Shown here piece by piece: positions 54,792-63,942 of a stretch of DNA of 64,000 nucleotides. Origin of the DNA: Algoriphagus sp. Y33 (GTDB lineage Bacteria > Bacteroidota > Bacteroidia > Cytophagales > Cyclobacteriaceae). Both the position numbers and the translations under genes were made by a program. The notes under the pieces are model-generated. The model saw only the letters and a list, made by a program, of their open reading frames with translations, did not search any database and was not told where the DNA came from. The stretch spans positions 2,852,001-2,916,000 of the forward strand of contig NZ_CP061947.1 in NCBI RefSeq assembly GCF_014838715.1, in the 5' to 3' direction. Each line of letters begins with the position of its first letter. The first letter of the stretch is position 1.

Positions 54792-56774
54792 ATGAAAAAG
54801 ACGATAAGTATAAATATCAGTGGCATTCTATTCCACATCGAAGAAGACGGTTACGACGTGCTCCGCAAATATCTGGATGCGATCAATCACCACTTTTCTT
54901 CTTACAAAGACAATCATGAGATCATATCTGATATTGAAAACCGGATAGCAGAGATCTTTCTGAGCAATCTGAAAAACAATAAGCAGGTAATCACCGCAGA
55001 CAATGTCGACAAGCTCATGGAGAAAATGGGGACTATTGCCGATTTTGCTTCTGTTGAAGAAGAGAAAGTTGATGTAGATCAGGAGGATGACACGAATGCG
55101 TCTGATCAGGATTTCTACAAATATGTAACTCCACCGGATGCCGGGAGAAAAGGGTACAAAAAACTCGTGCGCCTTGAAAACAGAAAAATTCTTGGAGGTG
55201 TCTGTGCCGGAATGGCCCGCTACTTCTCTATCGATCCGCTTTGGACCCGATTGATCGCAATCCTACTATTATTCAGCGGCAACTTGCGTTTCAACTTTGG
55301 GTTCTTGGATATTTGGCCATTTGATGACTTCAGGCTCAACCTTAGCTTTGGGATTTTTGCTGCTATAGCCTATATCGTACTTTGGATCATTCTGCCTGTT
55401 TCTTATGAAATAGAGGAGGACAAAAACATCAAGAAACTCTATAGAAATCCTGATGACAAGGTTATCGGCGGCGTGGCCAGTGGATTGGCTGCCTATTTCG
55501 GAGTAGAAGTGATTTATACACGATTGGCTTTGGTCTTATTGATTCTAGCCGGTGGTTCGGGATTCCTTATCTACTTAATACTGTGGATCATCACCCCAGT
55601 GGCTAGTTCCATCACAGAGCGTATCCGCATGAAAGGCGGAGAAATCACCCTAGACAATATTGATTCTACCCTAAAGGAAAACATAAATCCTCTTCCCAAG
55701 GCTCCCGAATCAAAAACCAGACAAATCCTGCTAACCCCATTTAGGGTAATCGGGCAGGTAATCGAGGCCATCGGAAGTGCGTTGGGCCCATTGGGCAGGT
55801 TCTTCCTGAATGTAATCCGGGTGATCTTTGGTTTGTTTGTATTCTTCATCGGACTGGGATTGACCATCACTCCCATATTTAGCCTTGCAGTCTATATGGG
55901 CATATTTACCAACGATGACTATAGGATCTTGATGGACAATTTTCCTGTTGAACTCTTCTCCAACCTAGTTCCGATCTGGTTGGTGATAGGAGCCTCTTTC
56001 TTGTTGATTATCCCCGGTATCATCATCATTTTATTGGGATTGAGTGTATTAATGCAGAAGAACCTGATAGGAGCCCGATTTGGATTTGTAGCACTGGGAC
56101 TATGGTTGCTATGCGTTGGGATTTGTGCATTCCAGATCCCACTGATCGCAACACAATTCAAAGAAGAAAATTGGCATAAAATAGAACACTCTATCCCTGT
56201 AAGCAAAGGAATAATGATTCTGAGACTGAATCCAATCGGAGAAGAATCTACCTTCAACCATGTAAATCTTAAGTTGGAAGGCACACCTGATAGCTTGGTT
56301 ACACTACGGGAAGATTTCTTCTCCAGAGGAAAAACCAAAGCAGAAGCAATGAACAATGCCCAAATGATCGGATACAATTACACCGTTTTGGATTCCATCA
56401 TCACCTTTGACGAGGGGTATGACATCTCCAATATCGACAAATTCCGGGACCAAAAGGTGAATCTTTTCCTTCAGATTCCTTATGAGAAACCCTTTATAAT
56501 GGAGCGCTCACTTCTTGAAATCTTAAGAAATACAATTTACAGAAATGGCTATAACTCCAGTGATGTTTCCCAAAACACAATTTGGACGTTCAATCAGCAA
56601 GGATTGGTATGCCTGACCTGTAAAGAGGAGGTGAAATCCCGTACAGATGAAAATTCTGAAGGAGTAAACTTTGAAGTAGAGGCACCGGATACAGGAGACT
56701 ACACTAGAGAAGAACTTGACAGTATCAGCAGGGCAAAATACAATCAACCCGATAGTGTTGCTGTGATCGACTAA
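54792..56774 (+). CDS. Double PspC-domain membrane protein
   Basis: From MKKTISINISG this is a 660-residue inner-membrane protein; ATGs at 54750 and 54771 are in frame but add text unlike the family. An N-terminal helical domain (about 1-75) is followed by two PspC domains (NRKILGGVCAGMARYFSIDPLWTRLI and DDKVIGGVASGLAAYFGVEVIYTRLA), several further helices and a soluble C-terminal part. PspC-type proteins act in envelope stress signalling in other phyla. It probably forms an operon with the PadR gene. A MITE-like element begins 4 bp after the stop. Confidence 0.88.
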   Translation: MKKTISINISGILFHIEEDGYDVLRKYLDAINHHFSSYKDNHEIISDIENRIAEIFLSNLKNNKQVITADNVDKLMEKMGTIADFASVEEEKVDVDQEDDTNASDQDFYKYVTPPDAGRKGYKKLVRLENRKILGGVCAGMARYFSIDPLWTRLIAILLLFSGNLRFNFGFLDIWPFDDFRLNLSFGIFAAIAYIVLWIILPVSYEIEEDKNIKKLYRNPDDKVIGGVASGLAAYFGVEVIYTRLALVLLILAGGSGFLIYLILWIITPVASSITERIRMKGGEITLDNIDSTLKENINPLPKAPESKTRQILLTPFRVIGQVIEAIGSALGPLGRFFLNVIRVIFGLFVFFIGLGLTITPIFSLAVYMGIFTNDDYRILMDNFPVELFSNLVPIWLVIGASFLLIIPGIIIILLGLSVLMQKNLIGARFGFVALGLWLLCVGICAFQIPLIATQFKEENWHKIEHSIPVSKGIMILRLNPIGEESTFNHVNLKLEGTPDSLVTLREDFFSRGKTKAEAMNNAQMIGYNYTVLDSIITFDEGYDISNIDKFRDQKVNLFLQIPYEKPFIMERSLLEILRNTIYRNGYNSSDVSQNTIWTFNQQGLVCLTCKEEVKSRTDENSEGVNFEVEAPDTGDYTREELDSISRAKYNQPDSVAVID

Positions 56775-56777
56775 TCC

Positions 56778-56919
56778 AAGAGGCTGTCTCATAATCAGCT
56801 TTTCTTGTCAGAACGGGCACCCGCCTACCTTAGGCGGGAACCCGAAACCTAATATGTGTTAATTTGTCCCATTTCGATTTCCCTCTAGGTGACAATTTTA
56901 ATATATGAGACAGCCTCTT
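56778..56919. mobile_element. 142-bp MITE-like element with 16-bp terminal inverted repeats
   Basis: The element is bounded by perfect 16-bp inverted repeats: AAGAGGCTGTCTCATA (56778-56793) and TATGAGACAGCCTCTT (56904-56919). GAGGCTGTCTCA is a common type of insertion-sequence end. It contains no gene, but does have an internal hairpin CCCGCCTA-CCT-TAGGCGGG (56820-56838). No target duplication is obvious. It may also fold as a long stem between the PspC and metallo-hydrolase genes. Confidence 0.75.
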
Positions 56920-56953
56920 TTATTTGTATCTTTTGGACTAAACCCAAAATGAT

Positions 56954-58354
56954 ATGGATGTAACTGTGAAATTTTTAGGAGCAGCCGGAACTGTGACCGG
57001 TTCCCGGTATTTACTTAATATAGGGGATTTTGAATTCCTCGTTGATTGTGGGCTTTTTCAAGGAAGAAAAGAACTGCGTCGTAGAAACTGGGACAAATTC
57101 CCCATACTTCCTAAAGATCTGGGGGCAATTGTGCTTACACATGCACACATGGATCACATAGGCTATCTACCCAGACTGGTCAAAGACGGTTTTTCAGGAC
57201 CGATCTATTGCACAGCAGCCACCGCTGAGTTGGCAGAAATCTTACTATTGGATTCCGGGAAACTTCAGGAAGAGGAAGCCGAATACGCAAGGAAAAAGGG
57301 GTACTCCAAGCACGAAAATCCGGAACCCCTTTATACGATGGAAGATGCAGAAGCAGTGTTTCCGCTTTTTGTACCAAAGGATTTCAAAAAATCTTTTCCC
57401 ATTCACCCTTCTGTGGATGTCACCTATTACCACGCAGGCCATATTCTGGGAGCAGCCATTACCAAGATTGTCATTAAAGGAGATTCTCAAACCAAGAAAA
57501 TGGTGTTTTCGGGTGATTTGGGCAGGTATCACGACCCCTTGCTTTTCCCTCCTACCCTAATCCCTGAAGCCGATGTAGTCTGGATAGAATCCACCTATGG
57601 AGACCGAATCTCCACTGCAATAAAGCCGGAAGATGAACTTGCCAAAGCAATAAATGATGTGTTTGACAGGGATGGTCTGGCGATTTTACCGGCATTTGCT
57701 GTAGGACGAACCCAGCTGGTGATGTATTACCTGTATCAATTGATGAAAAAGGGGAAAATCCCCAGAGCACCTATTTATCTGGACTCGCCGATGGCCATCA
57801 ATGTATCCAAGCTGTACAGGGAATATCATCGGGATCACAAATTAATCGCCGTGTTGGACGATACTGATCAGCATCCATTCCAGCATTCGCATCTCCATTA
57901 TCTGAGAAAACAAGAACAATCCCGCACGCTCAATGAGCTGAAAGGTAAAGCTATCATAATCTCCGCTAGCGGAATGGCTACAGGCGGACGGGTGCTGCAT
58001 CATCTATTCCATCACTTGCCGAGAGAAAAAAACGGGGTGATTTTCGTCGGTTATCAAGCTGAAGGCACACGGGGGAGACGTCTCGTAGATGGAGAGCCTA
58101 CAGTACGGATTTACGGTCTGGACGTGCAGGTCAAAGCAAAAATCTACAGTGTAGAGGGTTTATCAGCCCATGCGGACCAAAACGAACTGATGGAATGGGC
58201 AGAAGGCTTCAGCGAAAATCCCAAACTGGCATTTATTATTCATGGGGAAGAGGACAGCGCCAGCGCACTTTCACAAAAACTTAAGCAGGAATTAGGCTGG
58301 AATACTGTCATTCCAAATTATTTGGAATCATTTATGCTGTTTGAGGGAATTTGA
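56954..58354 (+). CDS. MBL-fold beta-CASP metallo-hydrolase (RNA-processing type)
   Basis: This 466-residue cytoplasmic enzyme has the zinc motif HAHMDH (His63, His65, Asp67, His68), further ligand His in YHAGHILGA, IESTYGDR, the beta-CASP region (ALAVGRTQ-like PAFAVGRTQLV), ISASGMATGGRVLHHL, and the late motif GLSAHADQNEL. Relatives are RNA endonucleases of the CPSF73/YSH1-like family, or in some bacteria exonucleases. The substrate is not known. It starts about 35 bp after the MITE-like element. Confidence 0.93.
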   Translation: MDVTVKFLGAAGTVTGSRYLLNIGDFEFLVDCGLFQGRKELRRRNWDKFPILPKDLGAIVLTHAHMDHIGYLPRLVKDGFSGPIYCTAATAELAEILLLDSGKLQEEEAEYARKKGYSKHENPEPLYTMEDAEAVFPLFVPKDFKKSFPIHPSVDVTYYHAGHILGAAITKIVIKGDSQTKKMVFSGDLGRYHDPLLFPPTLIPEADVVWIESTYGDRISTAIKPEDELAKAINDVFDRDGLAILPAFAVGRTQLVMYYLYQLMKKGKIPRAPIYLDSPMAINVSKLYREYHRDHKLIAVLDDTDQHPFQHSHLHYLRKQEQSRTLNELKGKAIIISASGMATGGRVLHHLFHHLPREKNGVIFVGYQAEGTRGRRLVDGEPTVRIYGLDVQVKAKIYSVEGLSAHADQNELMEWAEGFSENPKLAFIIHGEEDSASALSQKLKQELGWNTVIPNYLESFMLFEGI

Positions 58355-58679
58355 TAGTAATTATTTAATATGATTATCCACAATCATGACAGTAACCCTA
58401 TTTTCTTTGCTTTACTGGCTGGGATCCCCCAGTCCGTCAGGCGGGGATGACCGAAGTAGCCTCCATGTCCCGATGGCTATCGGGATTACCAAATCTTATG
58501 TCGCTTTTGCTTCCTTATTGGTAGAAAAGGCCTACAACATTATAAGATTTGGTCAACCTACACTAGCAGGCAGGCGTCATCTGCCTCCCTTCCAACAAGC
58601 CACTGAAAAGGAAGCTAACGGTATCCTTGCGGACAATCACATATTAACCTAAACAAAAACAGTCATAAACCACCTACTC
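58355..58679. repeat. Intergenic stretch with three inverted repeats
   Basis: The 325-bp gap contains a perfect hairpin TCCCGAT-GGCT-ATCGGGA (58468-58485). It also has a 12-bp inverted repeat ACCAAATCTTAT (58488-58499) / ATAAGATTTGGT (58542-58553) and a small CTGGG-ATCC-CCCAG hairpin near 58420. A reading frame at 58386-58652 runs through these and looks accidental. Confidence 0.6.
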
Positions 58680-59147
58680 ATGAACAAACTAGTAAAATTT
58701 CTTTTTGCCGCTGCATTTTCACTTATTCTTTTCCAATGTGCGCCTTACTCGCCCGAAGGGCAAGGAGTGGTGGGTCAAGTCACGTGGCTCGAAGGCAACC
58801 ATATGCCCACGATAGTTGAAGAGGGCAAGAAAAACAAGAGAAAAACTATAGGGGATCCTGTGAAAAGGATTGTTCGGGTATATCCGCTGATCACAATTTC
58901 CGACGTGACCGTGGAAAATGGGCTTTTTAAATCTGTCGCAGCTAAGCCGATTACCGAAATAGAAACAGATGACTATGGAAAATATTCTATCAATCTAAGC
59001 CCCGGCAGATATTCCATCCTTACTGTGGAAGAAGGAGGACTTTTTGCAAGTGTGTTTGACGGAGATGGAAACATACAACCCGCCACGGTAAAAGAAGGAG
59101 AATGGACACTCCTGGATATTGTGATTAATTATAAGGCGGCTTTCTAA
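58680..59147 (+). CDS. Small lipoprotein with carboxypeptidase-regulatory-like domain
   Basis: This 155-residue protein has a lipoprotein signal (hydrophobic 5-18, lipobox LFQC with Cys20) and a beta-sandwich-like body: GVVGQVTWLEGNHMPT near the start and DDYGKYSINLSPGRYSIL, typical of carboxypeptidase-regulatory-like domains. It is probably attached to the outer membrane. The function is unknown. A terminator hairpin follows at 59174-59220. Confidence 0.8.
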   Translation: MNKLVKFLFAAAFSLILFQCAPYSPEGQGVVGQVTWLEGNHMPTIVEEGKKNKRKTIGDPVKRIVRVYPLITISDVTVENGLFKSVAAKPITEIETDDYGKYSINLSPGRYSILTVEEGGLFASVFDGDGNIQPATVKEGEWTLLDIVINYKAAF

Positions 59148-59173
59148 GCTAGAAAAAAATGAACAAACCGGTA

Positions 59174-59220
59174 GGTCTCCACATGACAATAAATTTGATC
59201 ATGCGGAGACCTTTTCTTTT
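59174..59220 (+). terminator. Rho-independent terminator after lipoprotein gene
   Basis: A 13-bp stem GGTCTCCACATGA / TCATGCGGAGACC with one mismatch (59174-59211) is followed by TTTTCTTTT. It starts 27 nt after the lipoprotein stop codon. Confidence 0.85.
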
Positions 59221-59520
59221 AAATTCTTAATTTCGTTGCAATAAATAACCCCTTAAAACGTGGCTTTTCACAAAAAACAACCCTGAAGTTAGGGATTCTG
59301 CCCTGATAACGAGTCAAACAGCTAATTATCAAAAAGTTGAACCTTCTACCTAAGGTGGTCAAGCTGCAGAAAAATCAACTCTTAACTGTGGTCTCTGCGA
59401 AAAACTCTGCGGCCCCAGTGGTTAAAATTAAGACCTTCGGAAAAAATATTAACTTTTTTTCACTAGCCCAAGCAACCATTTTTTCAATACAGGCATCTAC
59501 CTAATTGAAAGCTAAATCGA
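59221..59520. promoter_or_regulatory. Upstream region of the ECF sigma operon
   Basis: This 300-bp gap carries a repeat fragment near 59385-59427 (CTGTGGTCTCTGCG ... CCCCAGTGGTTAAAA) of the family seen at 34.2 and 39.1 kb. An AT-rich stretch before the sigma factor gene presumably holds its promoter. Confidence 0.5.
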
Positions 59521-60090
59521 ATGTTCAGCAGAGTCAATTTTTCTACCGAGTCAGGATTAATACAAGGATGCCTCAAAGGCGACCGGATGGCACAGCGCCA
59601 CCTGTATGATCAATATTCGGGAAAGTTCTTGGCCATCTGCATCCGGTACCTCAAAGACCGGGAACATGCCGAAGATGTGATGATTGAAGGCTTTATGAAA
59701 ATTTTCGAAAAACTGCCCCAATTTCAGTCAAAAGGCAGTTTCGAGGGTTGGATGAAAAGGATTATCGTCACCCAAGCTTTGATGACGCTGAGAAGCCACC
59801 GTCATCTTATGATGGAGATCAACATGGAGGATGGTTCGGAATACAAAGACCATAACTATGAGCTCAATCACATGGAAACTGAAGATCTGATTAGAATGGT
59901 AGAAAGCCTTCCTGTAGGATATAGGACAGTTTTCAATCTCTACGCAATCGAAGGTTTCTCACATCAGGAGATTGGAGACCTCCTGGGAATCAGCGAAAGC
60001 ACTTCGAAGTCTCAGCTCAATCGGGCCAGAAACACTTTGAAGGAAAAAATTGCCGGTCAAACACCAAATGAAAGGAGAATCAATGGCTAA
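59521..60090 (+). CDS. ECF RNA polymerase sigma factor
   Basis: This 189-residue sigma factor has region 2 (RHLYDQYSGKFLAICIRYLKDREHAEDVMIEGFMKIFEKL) and region 4 (LPVGYRTVFNLYAIEGFSHQEIGDLLGISESTSKSQLNRARNTLK). It heads an operon with an anti-sigma-like membrane protein, two beta-barrel proteins and a DUF4097 protein. Its last codons overlap the next start by 8 nt, so sigma and antagonist are coupled. Confidence 0.94.
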   Translation: MFSRVNFSTESGLIQGCLKGDRMAQRHLYDQYSGKFLAICIRYLKDREHAEDVMIEGFMKIFEKLPQFQSKGSFEGWMKRIIVTQALMTLRSHRHLMMEINMEDGSEYKDHNYELNHMETEDLIRMVESLPVGYRTVFNLYAIEGFSHQEIGDLLGISESTSKSQLNRARNTLKEKIAGQTPNERRING

Positions 60091-60877
60091 GGAAAAAAAT
60101 AAGCTGGATCAGTTTTTCAAAGAAAGACTTGAAAACCACACAGAAGCACCAAGCAAACTTGCATGGGAAAGACTGGAATCTCAGCTTCCCAAGAAAAACA
60201 AATCCTACAAAGGAATCTGGTGGGCTGCTGCCGCTTCAGTGGCAATTCTTTTTACGGTGGGCTACTTTCTTGTAAGAGAAGAAAACACAGGGAAGGAAAT
60301 GCCTCTTCTATCCGAAAACAAAACAGAAGAACTTACGGAAAACGAAGCGCATACAGAAATCAACACGCCCCAGGAAATCGGGGAAACTCAATCTGAAACT
60401 GAAAATCAACAGGCTACTGAAGAATTGGAAACTAAACCAACTAGCACTACTCCTTCATACGACAAGCCCGTTGATTCTTCTTCAACCCAAAAAAGCCGAC
60501 CGAATCCACAAAATTTGGTAGCCATGACCGAAGCAAAAAAAGAGGAGCCCGGACAAGAAAAACAAGTGAACCCGGAGATTCCTACCCTCACTGTAGAAAC
60601 TCCGGAAATCACGGAACCTAAATTCCCTCCTTTGGAGCCGGAAAAGGCAGTAGCAGAAGTAAAGGCGGACGAGGCTGAACCTGCCTACACCGTCAAAATT
60701 TATTCTAGTGGACTGAAAGAAGAACCGAAAGATAAAAACCTACTAGCCGGAATCGGCAAAACTGTCAACGAAGTGGAAGGATTATTAGGCAAAGTAGATC
60801 AGGGATTTGCAGACCTGCAGGATGCAAAAAACAATCTCTTCGCCTCGATCACTACCCGCAAGGCAAAGTCAGAGTAA
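60083..60877 (+). CDS. Anti-sigma-factor-like single-pass membrane protein
   Basis: The start at 60083 is preferred because AAAGGAG lies a few bases upstream, one of the few clear ribosome sites in the window; a frame start at 60050 lies inside the sigma gene. The 264-residue protein has a cytoplasmic N-terminus (LDQFFKERLENHTEAPSKLAWERLESQL, an anti-sigma-like helical segment), one membrane helix (about 44-64) and a periplasmic tail rich in Glu, Thr and Pro, ending in a helical segment. Its position after the sigma factor supports the role, though no zinc motif is present. Confidence 0.78.
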   Translation: MAKEKNKLDQFFKERLENHTEAPSKLAWERLESQLPKKNKSYKGIWWAAAASVAILFTVGYFLVREENTGKEMPLLSENKTEELTENEAHTEINTPQEIGETQSETENQQATEELETKPTSTTPSYDKPVDSSSTQKSRPNPQNLVAMTEAKKEEPGQEKQVNPEIPTLTVETPEITEPKFPPLEPEKAVAEVKADEAEPAYTVKIYSSGLKEEPKDKNLLAGIGKTVNEVEGLLGKVDQGFADLQDAKNNLFASITTRKAKSE

Positions 60878-60913
60878 TAAAACTCACCACCTAAGCATTA
60901 ATCGTAATCTAAA

Positions 60914-61945
60914 ATGAAAAAATACCTTCTATTAATTTGTATGATGGCACTTGTGCAAATGGGATTTGCCAAAACGGTGCCGGCTATAGACCACAAAGTA
61001 TCCAGTGATAGTGTAGTGGTAGAATTCGGTAAATCCGGGAGAATCGTAATCATCGTGGATAACAAAGAAGACTTTGAAAAGCTAAAACTGATGAATATCA
61101 ATCAGATTATCCGTGAGCTTGATCTGGAAGAAGACGAAGAAAGTGGGGCAACCACCATAGTAGAAATCAAGAAAAAAGACGGGAGCTCCAAGCAAGTAGT
61201 GAAGGTAACGGAGGATGGAGCAGAAACGGAAGTTTACATAGGAGGGATGCGACTTCTGGTAGATGAAACCGGCGAAAATACCAAAGTACGCTTTGAGCCG
61301 GGCTTGAAAAGGCGAAGTGATCCTCCATTCAGAACTTACTTCAATCTTGACCTTGGTGTGAATAATTACCTAGAAAACGGAAAATTCCCAACCTCCGACA
61401 AACCCTATTCGGCAAAAGGCTGGGGGAGCTGGAATGTAGGGATCAATTGGATGGCTGCACAGCGAATTTCCAAAGGCTTCTATTGGGACTTCGGTTTAGG
61501 CTTTCAGTTCTACAACTTCAAATTTGAAAATAGAGATTTCCAAGCTGTGAGAGGAGATGAAGCTATAGACTTCGTTCAAAGAACAGATGTAGATGGATTC
61601 AAAAGTAAAATTTCCGCTTCCTACATCACTGCGATGACTATGCTTGAACTGGATTTTGGAAAAATGAAGGACAATGGCCAACGAGGTCTTCGACTAGCTG
61701 CAGGACCATATGCAGGATATAGACTTGGTGGTCAGTCGAAATATGTCTATCGTGAACTAGATGGGTCAGGACGTCGCAAAGACAAGCAAAATACCGGACT
61801 TTATCTTCAAAATTTCAGATATGGTGTCCGGGGAGAACTTGGAATCGGAAGAGTCAAATTCTTCACGACCTACGACTTGAATGAATTATTCCAGGAAGGC
61901 AAAGGCCCTGAGCTTAACCCGATCACTTTTGGTGTAGTATTCTAA
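60914..61945 (+). CDS. Outer-membrane beta-barrel protein (paralogue 1)
   Basis: This 343-residue protein has a signal peptide (1-19), an extra acidic/charged N-terminal domain (about 20-130), and a C-terminal barrel (KGWGSWNVGINWMAAQRISKGFYWDFGLGFQFYNF ... ELNPITFGVVF) ending in Phe. The barrel part is homologous to the next gene (shared KSKISASY, YAGxRxGG, NFRYG, FQE..GPE), so the pair arose by tandem duplication. Expression from the upstream ECF sigma is inferred. Confidence 0.85.
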   Translation: MKKYLLLICMMALVQMGFAKTVPAIDHKVSSDSVVVEFGKSGRIVIIVDNKEDFEKLKLMNINQIIRELDLEEDEESGATTIVEIKKKDGSSKQVVKVTEDGAETEVYIGGMRLLVDETGENTKVRFEPGLKRRSDPPFRTYFNLDLGVNNYLENGKFPTSDKPYSAKGWGSWNVGINWMAAQRISKGFYWDFGLGFQFYNFKFENRDFQAVRGDEAIDFVQRTDVDGFKSKISASYITAMTMLELDFGKMKDNGQRGLRLAAGPYAGYRLGGQSKYVYRELDGSGRRKDKQNTGLYLQNFRYGVRGELGIGRVKFFTTYDLNELFQEGKGPELNPITFGVVF

Positions 61946-61983
61946 ACAAATAAGCTGCAAAGCCCTTTTCAAAACTTTTAAAA

Positions 61984-62781
61984 ATGAAAAACACACTATT
62001 CTCATTACTATTCTTTGTCCTCTTCATAAGCCAGGCTTTAGCTCAGGACAAAGCAGACACGGTGATATACACCAAATCCAAAGTCATCAAAGTCTTCGGA
62101 AATACATGGTCTTATAATCAAAAGGAAGACGGTAAATGGATTCTCGACATTGAAGAAAATGATGAAGTCAAGATCAAGGACGTTAACCAAAAAAGATTTT
62201 CTGCCGGACTGGACACAGAACTGGGGATCAATCAAATAACTCCTACCGGTCGAATGCCAACGGTGAAACCCTGGGGATCGTGGTACTATGCCATCAATGT
62301 GATGGGAACCACCAAAATTTCCAAAAACTTTCACCTGTACTCCAGCATCGGGGTCAACTGGTACAATTTCAAATTGGAAGACAGAAATCTAATCGCAGAA
62401 AAAACTCCCGATGGAATAGTGTGGGAGGAGTTTGCCGGACCCGGTACAGGGACAAAATCTAAAATCTCAGCCTCCTACCTCAACTTCACATTGGTACCTA
62501 CGCTACTTACCAATAACCATAAACTAAGGCTTGGACTAGGAGGATATGCAGGTGTAAGAATCGGTGGCCGGGGCAAATTTGTGTATGATGATGAGGATGG
62601 CAAAAAACAAAAGCAGTTCGAAAAGTCCAATATGTATGCGGAGAACTTCCGCTATGGTGCACGCGCTGAAATAGGCGTAAGTGATGTGACGCTATTCTTT
62701 AACTATGATTTAAATAACCTTTTCCAAGAAAACTTAGGCCCGGAAGTTCAAGCACTGAGCTTCGGAGTCACTATCCGATAA
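61984..62781 (+). CDS. Outer-membrane beta-barrel protein (paralogue 2)
   Basis: This 265-residue paralogue of the preceding protein has a signal peptide (1-20, ending SQALAQ) and a shorter N-terminal domain. The barrel includes KPWGSWYYAINVMGTTKISKNFHLYSS, the shared KSKISASY, GGYAGVRIGGRGKFVY and NFRYGARAEIGV, and ends in LSFGVTIR. It lies 38 bp after paralogue 1 and 11 bp before the DUF4097 gene. Confidence 0.85.
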   Translation: MKNTLFSLLFFVLFISQALAQDKADTVIYTKSKVIKVFGNTWSYNQKEDGKWILDIEENDEVKIKDVNQKRFSAGLDTELGINQITPTGRMPTVKPWGSWYYAINVMGTTKISKNFHLYSSIGVNWYNFKLEDRNLIAEKTPDGIVWEEFAGPGTGTKSKISASYLNFTLVPTLLTNNHKLRLGLGGYAGVRIGGRGKFVYDDEDGKKQKQFEKSNMYAENFRYGARAEIGVSDVTLFFNYDLNNLFQENLGPEVQALSFGVTIR

Positions 62782-62792
62782 ACATAAAAACC

Positions 62793-63722
62793 ATGAAAAA
62801 ATTCTTTAAATTATCCAGTTTGGCGATGGCCATGATGCTGATCTCCATTGTCAGCTTTGCGCAAAAAGTATTGGTAGATTCCAATAAAAGTTACTCCAAC
62901 ATCAAAGCAATCGAAGTAAGCGGAGGCTGGCTGGATGTGACCTATCAGGGCGGTCCCGATTTTGATGTAAACGTGGAAGCCTATTTGGAATCAAACGATG
63001 AAAACCAAGACATCATTTTCGTGACGCTGGGGAATGTACTGAAGATTTCCTACGAGCAAAGCTCCAGAAGTTCATCTTGGGGGAATAACAGGAACAAAGG
63101 CTATATCAAAATCTCGGGGCCTATGAATATTGATCTGGATATGAAAAACTCTTCAGGAACCCTCACCGTGGACAAAGTAGTGGGAGACAAAACCAACTTG
63201 AGAGTATCCTCCGGTAAAATCACTGCTACAAATATTTCCGGTAATCTTGCTATCAAAGCGAGTTCAGGGTCTCTTATTATTGATAAAGTATCAGGAGACG
63301 TAGTGGCGGGCGTCACATCGGGAAATGCTGATATAAGCAATGTAGGTGGCAGCGTGGATTACCAATCTACCAGTGGATCTTTAGCTGCAGACCGGATAAA
63401 AGGCGAGCTAAGCGTTGCGCTTACCTCTGGAAACGCAAAATTGAGCAACATCGGGTCTCTGGGATCAATGAAGTTTACTTCCGGAAACATTCGTGCTACC
63501 AATGCGGGATTAAGCGGAAACACCAACTTCAACGGAACGTCGGGCAACTTTAAAATCCAAACACCTTCCAATTTGAAGGATTATAATTTCTCCTTGAAAG
63601 CATCATCAGGCAATCTCAAAGTAGGTGGAATCAACACCGGTAAAAATCTGGAAATTGATAATGACGCATCCGCCTGGGTGAAAGGATCCATCTCGTCAGG
63701 CAACATCACTATAGAGAATTAA
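62793..63722 (+). CDS. DUF4097-type beta-helix protein with SGN repeats
   Basis: This 309-residue secreted protein has a signal peptide (1-23) and a right-handed beta-structure of repeated units with S-G-N/S-G-S turns (SSGKITATNISG, SSGSLIIDKVSG, TSGNADISNVGG, TSGNAKLSNIG, TSGNIRATNAG, SSGNLKVGGI). This is the DUF4097 / putative adhesin-like family often encoded with ECF sigma and anti-sigma genes in Bacteroidota. It is the last gene of the operon. Confidence 0.9.
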   Translation: MKKFFKLSSLAMAMMLISIVSFAQKVLVDSNKSYSNIKAIEVSGGWLDVTYQGGPDFDVNVEAYLESNDENQDIIFVTLGNVLKISYEQSSRSSSWGNNRNKGYIKISGPMNIDLDMKNSSGTLTVDKVVGDKTNLRVSSGKITATNISGNLAIKASSGSLIIDKVSGDVVAGVTSGNADISNVGGSVDYQSTSGSLAADRIKGELSVALTSGNAKLSNIGSLGSMKFTSGNIRATNAGLSGNTNFNGTSGNFKIQTPSNLKDYNFSLKASSGNLKVGGINTGKNLEIDNDASAWVKGSISSGNITIEN

Positions 63723-63740
63723 TTAGCTATAATTATCTTA

Positions 63741-63910
63741 AACCCGAATTCTGCATTAGAAAATCTACTACGGCTTCAAACCGCCTCAAAATCAGTCGCT
63801 ATGCTTCACTTTTCGCTCTCACCGTAGCGATGCTACGACTCGATCTCCAAAGTAACTGATTTTCTTGCAGTTTGAACCCTCGCTACGAATCCTAAAGCAT
63901 AGTCCGGGTT
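63741..63910. repeat. Nested inverted-repeat element after the ECF operon
   Basis: An imperfect outer inverted repeat (AACCCGAATTCTGCATTAG at 63741-63759 and CTAAAGCATAGTCCGGGTT at 63892-63910) encloses a second one. The inner pair is TTCAAACCGC...AAAATCAGT at 63775-63796 and ACTGATTTT...GTTTGAA at 63855-63876, matching at 18 of 22 positions. Between them lies further palindromic text (GTAGCGATGCTAC). The nested symmetry suggests a mobile or structural element. Confidence 0.7.
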
Positions 63911-63915
63911 AAAAG

Positions 63916-63942
63916 GCCAATCCGTTTGGGTTGGCTTTTTTT
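63916..63942 (+). terminator. Rho-independent terminator
   Basis: The stem GCCAATCC / GGGTTGGC (one G-T pair) with loop GTTT is followed by seven T. It probably ends transcription of the ECF operon downstream of the nested repeat. Confidence 0.85.

Noticed and set aside
58386..58652. 88-residue frame between the metallo-hydrolase and lipoprotein genes
   Set aside because: It covers three inverted repeats and shows no signal, domain or conserved start context.
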